NCBI GenBank assembly: GCA_963978895.1
Contig: OZ022246.1
Location: forward strand, 24,392,026-24,456,025
Direction: 5' to 3'
DNA length: 64,000 bases
Source of the DNA: Erpobdella octoculata
Taxonomy: Eukaryota; Annelida; Clitellata; Hirudinida; Erpobdellidae
Positions 60,755 to 64,000 of this stretch are shown here, in pieces (the first letter of the stretch is position 1; every line of letters begins with the position of its first letter). A program made the translations under genes and the position numbers. The notes below the pieces were generated by a model, which had not been told where the DNA came from, ran no database searches, and saw only the letters and a list, made by a program, of their open reading frames with translations.

Positions 60755-62287
60755 TTAAATTTTGCTATACTTAAATTCCATTTTTGATTTCTCTTGTTTA
60801 TTTGATTTTAATTCAATAGTAGGAAAAATATTTTCGCTGGAAGATCTATCAAGTTGGAGGTAATCAGGTTCCATGTCCTCCTCTGACCTGATTTCAATGT
60901 GCTCATTCCTATCATTGTCTTCCTTCCCATCATTGTTTTCAGTGGCCCTTAAAACCACGTTAACAGATTGGTTACAATATAAATTTTTTAATAATGTTTA
61001 TCTCATAATAAACGTAGTCTGCATAGTGTTTAAATATGATTAACCAACCTTTTAGAATCTAGCTTTCTCCAGATGACGAAGATTGCAAATATGCTCGCGG
61101 AAACAAGACATATAGCAAAACATATTCCAATTACTGCAATTGATTGTAAAATATATAATTATTAAAATGCTAAAAAATGTTGATTTATTTTAAGTTCATA
61201 ACAATAAAGTCGATAAAAAATGTTTTAGCAGGTATTTAAAAAACGTGTTTTTGATTACTTAAAAACTACCAAAGAGCGTTTTGTTGTAACTTTCATATGT
61301 GGAGATTGAAGGTTCAGGTACTGAAACATACATAAATGATAAATTTAAATAAATGTTGCATTTAATCACAATTTGTTATGCTGAATGAAAATTGTTCTCG
61401 TTTTTACGTATATAAATTTCTTACCTATAAGTAACTCACAAGATATGTTTCCCACACAGTTTTCAACGGTTTTTACTGTACGATTTATAAAGTAAAGCGT
61501 ACATCCTTCACAAAAAGACATATTAGTAATCGAGTCATGAATCCAACATCCATCCGGATAATCTTGATGTTTTGTGACCTTTTCATTCCATTCAGCAGTC
61601 ACACAATTCAGTTTTTCATCTGTTTCACAAGCTTTTTTACACTTCTCTACTGAATTATATTCATAGTATTTTCCTTTGGACATTCTTAATTTATTGTGTA
61701 CTGTCCAGTCAGCCAAGCAATCTGTAATGAAGATACTCATTAGACTTTAAACGTATATGGTCGACGTTTAGTAAAATAAATAAATATGCTTATGAAAAAA
61801 TATATTTAATAAAAATAATAAACGCATGTTACCTGTCTTACAAAGAAATTCAAAGTTGTGTTTCTTACTGAAATTTATAGCATGCTCATATGGAGACGTT
61901 GAAAATTTCTTAGTCAGGCCTGCAGTAGCTAAAAAAATTATAGGTTATAAAAAAATTAAAAAAATTATTGTTTTATATTACTTTCAAAATAAAAACCGAT
62001 AAAAAAAGATTTAAATAACAACTTTTAAGTAATAAAAAAAACTAACAATTATTTGGGTCGACCGTATTCGGGTTTTCAGACCATTTTTTCCCAGCAAACA
62101 AACTGCCATTTTTAGCTTTTGTACAAGCCTCCTGAGCCTCCGCCAAACTGGAAACAGTCAAGTTAGGCCCAAACGAAAACCAACAAAATGTCTTGTAGGG
62201 GTCACACCATTGTTCGATCGTATTAGCTGACAAACTTATTTGTAAGTACCCAATCAGAACAACAAAACATGTGTTAATATAATCCAT
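60755..62287 (-). CDS. B9: type B receptor, second ITAM tyrosine replaced by Phe
   Basis: Six exons: 62287-62047, 61928-61833, 61721-61440, 61320-61270, 61133-61049, 60947-60755; 948 nt, 315 aa. Signal MDYINTCFVVLIGYLQISLS; CTLD N-half QWCDPYKTFCWFSFGPNLTV; CTLD C-half NFEFLCKTG; PAN-like DCLADWTVHNK / CKKACETDEKLNCVTAEW / GCWIH / CEGCTLYFINRTVKTVENC. The tail has EPDYLQL then eight residues and IFPTIEL, so the first tyrosine is kept and the second is Phe, intermediate between B6 and B8. A single YxxL remains, which is hemITAM-like. Confidence 0.87.
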
Positions 62288-62870
62288 TTATTAATAATAA
62301 TATTATTATTATAATTTTCTTATCTCACAAAAAACTTCATGGGTGTTTGGTCGGTACTCAATCGAGTTAGAAACTTAGCTGTTTCTTGTTTATAATGACT
62401 AGACGTGAACGTAGGCAATTTGAACAATTATTTTGATATTACAAAAACAATTATATTTTACAGTGTCATAGTTGTGATTTATTTGTAATTATACTTTGGA
62501 ATTATATATAATCATTTGCGTTGTCGAATCAGAAGTAAAAATTTGGTAATCAGCATTCCTTTTTTTCCCATAAAGAGGCGTTTTAAATGTCACTAATTAT
62601 TTATTTAATTGACGATGCGCATCAAATTATTAGAAATGTGTCCTAATTTCTTTACCACTTGTCAAATTTTTAACAGCTGGCCAAATTTTTTTAACAGCTG
62701 GTCAAATTTTTTTAACACAAGAAATGTTATAACAGTTCAAGTAACTTATAATTACACCAAACCTATTTTAATTAAATCTCTATCACAACGTTTTATTAAA
62801 TCGATTATAAAAATTATTTCAGAAATTATAGTTTTAGAGTTTTTAGTTTATGTTATTAAAATTGTCTATT
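62288..62870. other. B9 upstream spacer
   Basis: Homologous to the 46.6-47.2 and 57.5-57.96 kb spacers, with a local CAAATTTTTTTAACAGCTGG repeat at about 62665-62715. No gene seen. Confidence 0.5.
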
Positions 62871-63489
62871 TCAGAATGTAGACAGAGAAGAATACACATG
62901 AGCATGACCGGCTTCTTTGATGCCTATGTAATGAGGCTCAGCTCTCTTGCTGTTGTGGTCCTGTACAACATTATTTGGGTCATTTAGGTCATTGGGTATT
63001 GTCAGGTCAGTCTGAGTTTGTTTGTCATTCACTTTGGTGAAGTCAGTCTGAGTTTGTCTTTCATTCACTCTGGTACCAGCTTGGGTGTGTTGTGCAATAA
63101 AATTTATATATTGGTGGTTAACATTGCTAGTGTGGCGGTCGATGACATCGTAGTTTAGATTATCTTGTTCCTCCATGGTTCTTTCAGTTTCTTTATTAGA
63201 TAGCTGTGTCGCATTGGTGGAAACAGATGCTCCTGCTTTTTAGTGAAATCTGATTTTGTAAGATATTGAAAAACGTTTGCGTCTATTTGAAAATAACTTG
63301 AATAAATTTCAAAGTATTTAGTATTAGAAAAAATATTGAAACAAAAAATGGAGGAGTACAATTAAATACAATGAGCTTCCAACAAATTCTAAAACAAAAA
63401 GTAGAATAAATATACCGAAAATGTTAGAAACCTTTTAGCAAGGAAAACTGTTCCAATAACAACAAATATTATAAGCACCAATCCAGCAA
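62871..63489 (-). pseudogene. B7-type TM and tail exons without ectodomain
   Basis: TM exon 63489-63432 (AGLVLIIFVVIGTVFLAKR) is intact. The tail exon 63252-62871 is open in its body and keeps the C-terminal YIGIKEAGHAHVYSSLSTF, but its third codon is TAA (CAA in B7), and the second Tyr of the first pair is His (NVNHQYIN). Immediately upstream is the 3' end of B10, so there is no ectodomain of its own. It could only be used if spliced to B10, and even then the stop would end the tail. Confidence 0.78.
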
Positions 63490-63692
63490 CTGTAAAGAAT
63501 TTTCAAAACACACAATAATTTAATTGTTTAAATTAGGAAATAAAACTTACAATTGAGAACAAACAAAACATTTTTCTTGAAATAAAGTCTTAACTACACA
63601 GAAACGTTGGTTGAAAAATAAAATTTTAAATAACTTTATTAATATTGAGTTAAATAACTGATTTACTTTTTTAATAATTTCATTTAATCGAA

Positions 63693-64000
63693 TTAAACTA
63701 TGGTAAACATAACTTTCATTCTTAATTTGTCTTGTTTATTTGATTTTAATTCAAGGTTAGAATAAATATTTTCGCTGGAAGATCTATCAAGATGGAGGTA
63801 ATCAGGTTCCATGTCCTCCTCTGACGGAAATTCCATGTGCTTATCCATATCATCGTCTTCCTCCCTATCATTGGCTACAGGGGCCCTTAAACCACGTCGA
63901 AAATTTGGTTAAAATATAAATTTTTAAAAATGTTTATGTTTTCCAAAACTTAGCAACCGTTTAGAATGTAGCTTTCTCCAGATGACGAGGATTGCAAATA
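63693..64000 (-). CDS. B10: B6-type receptor, 3' exons only (runs off the window)
   Basis: TM exon from the window edge to 63958 (FAILVIWRKLHSK) and tail exon 63885-63693. The tail reads EEDMEPDYLHLDRSSSENIY then SNLEL, so YLHL-x8-YSNL is intact as in B6. It includes a KHMEF insertion relative to B6. The ectodomain lies beyond 64000. Confidence 0.8.

Larger units (their letters stand above)
58285..63245. repeat. 4.75-kb tandem duplication, copy 2
   Basis: Contains the C1 last-exon fragment, its 3' flank (GAT repeats and 12-bp minisatellite), B9 and the B7-type tail exon at 62871-63249. Copies diverge by scattered substitutions and small indels. Confidence 0.9.

Overview
The window is AT-rich eukaryotic (animal) DNA. 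Genes are split into short exons with GT-AG introns, there are no bacterial-type operons, and the intergenic DNA is full of trinucleotide microsatellites, tRNA-like SINEs and eroded non-LTR and hAT element pieces. An invertebrate is likely. The GAT/ATT repeat style would fit a lophotrochozoan such as a leech, but the species cannot be fixed from sequence alone. Most coding exons here are too short or lack an ATG, so genes were assembled by hand from homologous exons, AG/GT splice borders and reading-frame phase. Each assembled model called complete sums to a whole number of codons.

Content: one tandem array of single-pass membrane receptor genes. Type A (positions 1-28.6 kb, all minus strand: A1-A7) encodes signal peptide, C-type-lectin-like domain 1 (CTLD1), CTLD2, Thr-rich stalk, transmembrane segment (TM) and cytoplasmic tail. 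Type B (29.4-64 kb, minus strand: B1-B10) encodes signal peptide, one degenerate CTLD, a PAN/apple-like Cys-rich domain, an optional short stalk, TM and tail. One plus-strand gene, C1 (50.4-54.0 kb), has two CTLDs, a very long Ser/Thr stalk, TM and a long acidic tail. Between them lie pseudogenes (2.6, 7.4, 15.5-16.8 and 17.9 kb), transposon debris (20-23.5 kb) and a 4.75-kb tandem duplication (53.5-63.2 kb).

Main observation: the tails are coded by unrelated-looking last exons, yet most carry two Yxx[L/I/V] motifs separated by exactly eight residues (six in one case). This is the geometry of an immunoreceptor tyrosine-based activation motif (ITAM). It appears in A2 (degenerate), A4, A5, A6, B3, B4, B5, B6, B7 and B10. 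Related copies have lost the tyrosines by Tyr-to-Phe, Tyr-to-His, Tyr-to-stop, frameshift or deletion. C1 instead has an isolated VEYARV (ITIM-like) site. Ectodomain exons are symmetric phase 1-1 and the TM-to-tail intron is always phase 2, so ectodomains and tails can be exchanged without frame loss. I infer an invertebrate paired activating/inhibitory receptor complex, analogous in layout to vertebrate NK or leukocyte receptor clusters or to allorecognition loci. Function and ligands are not shown by the sequence.
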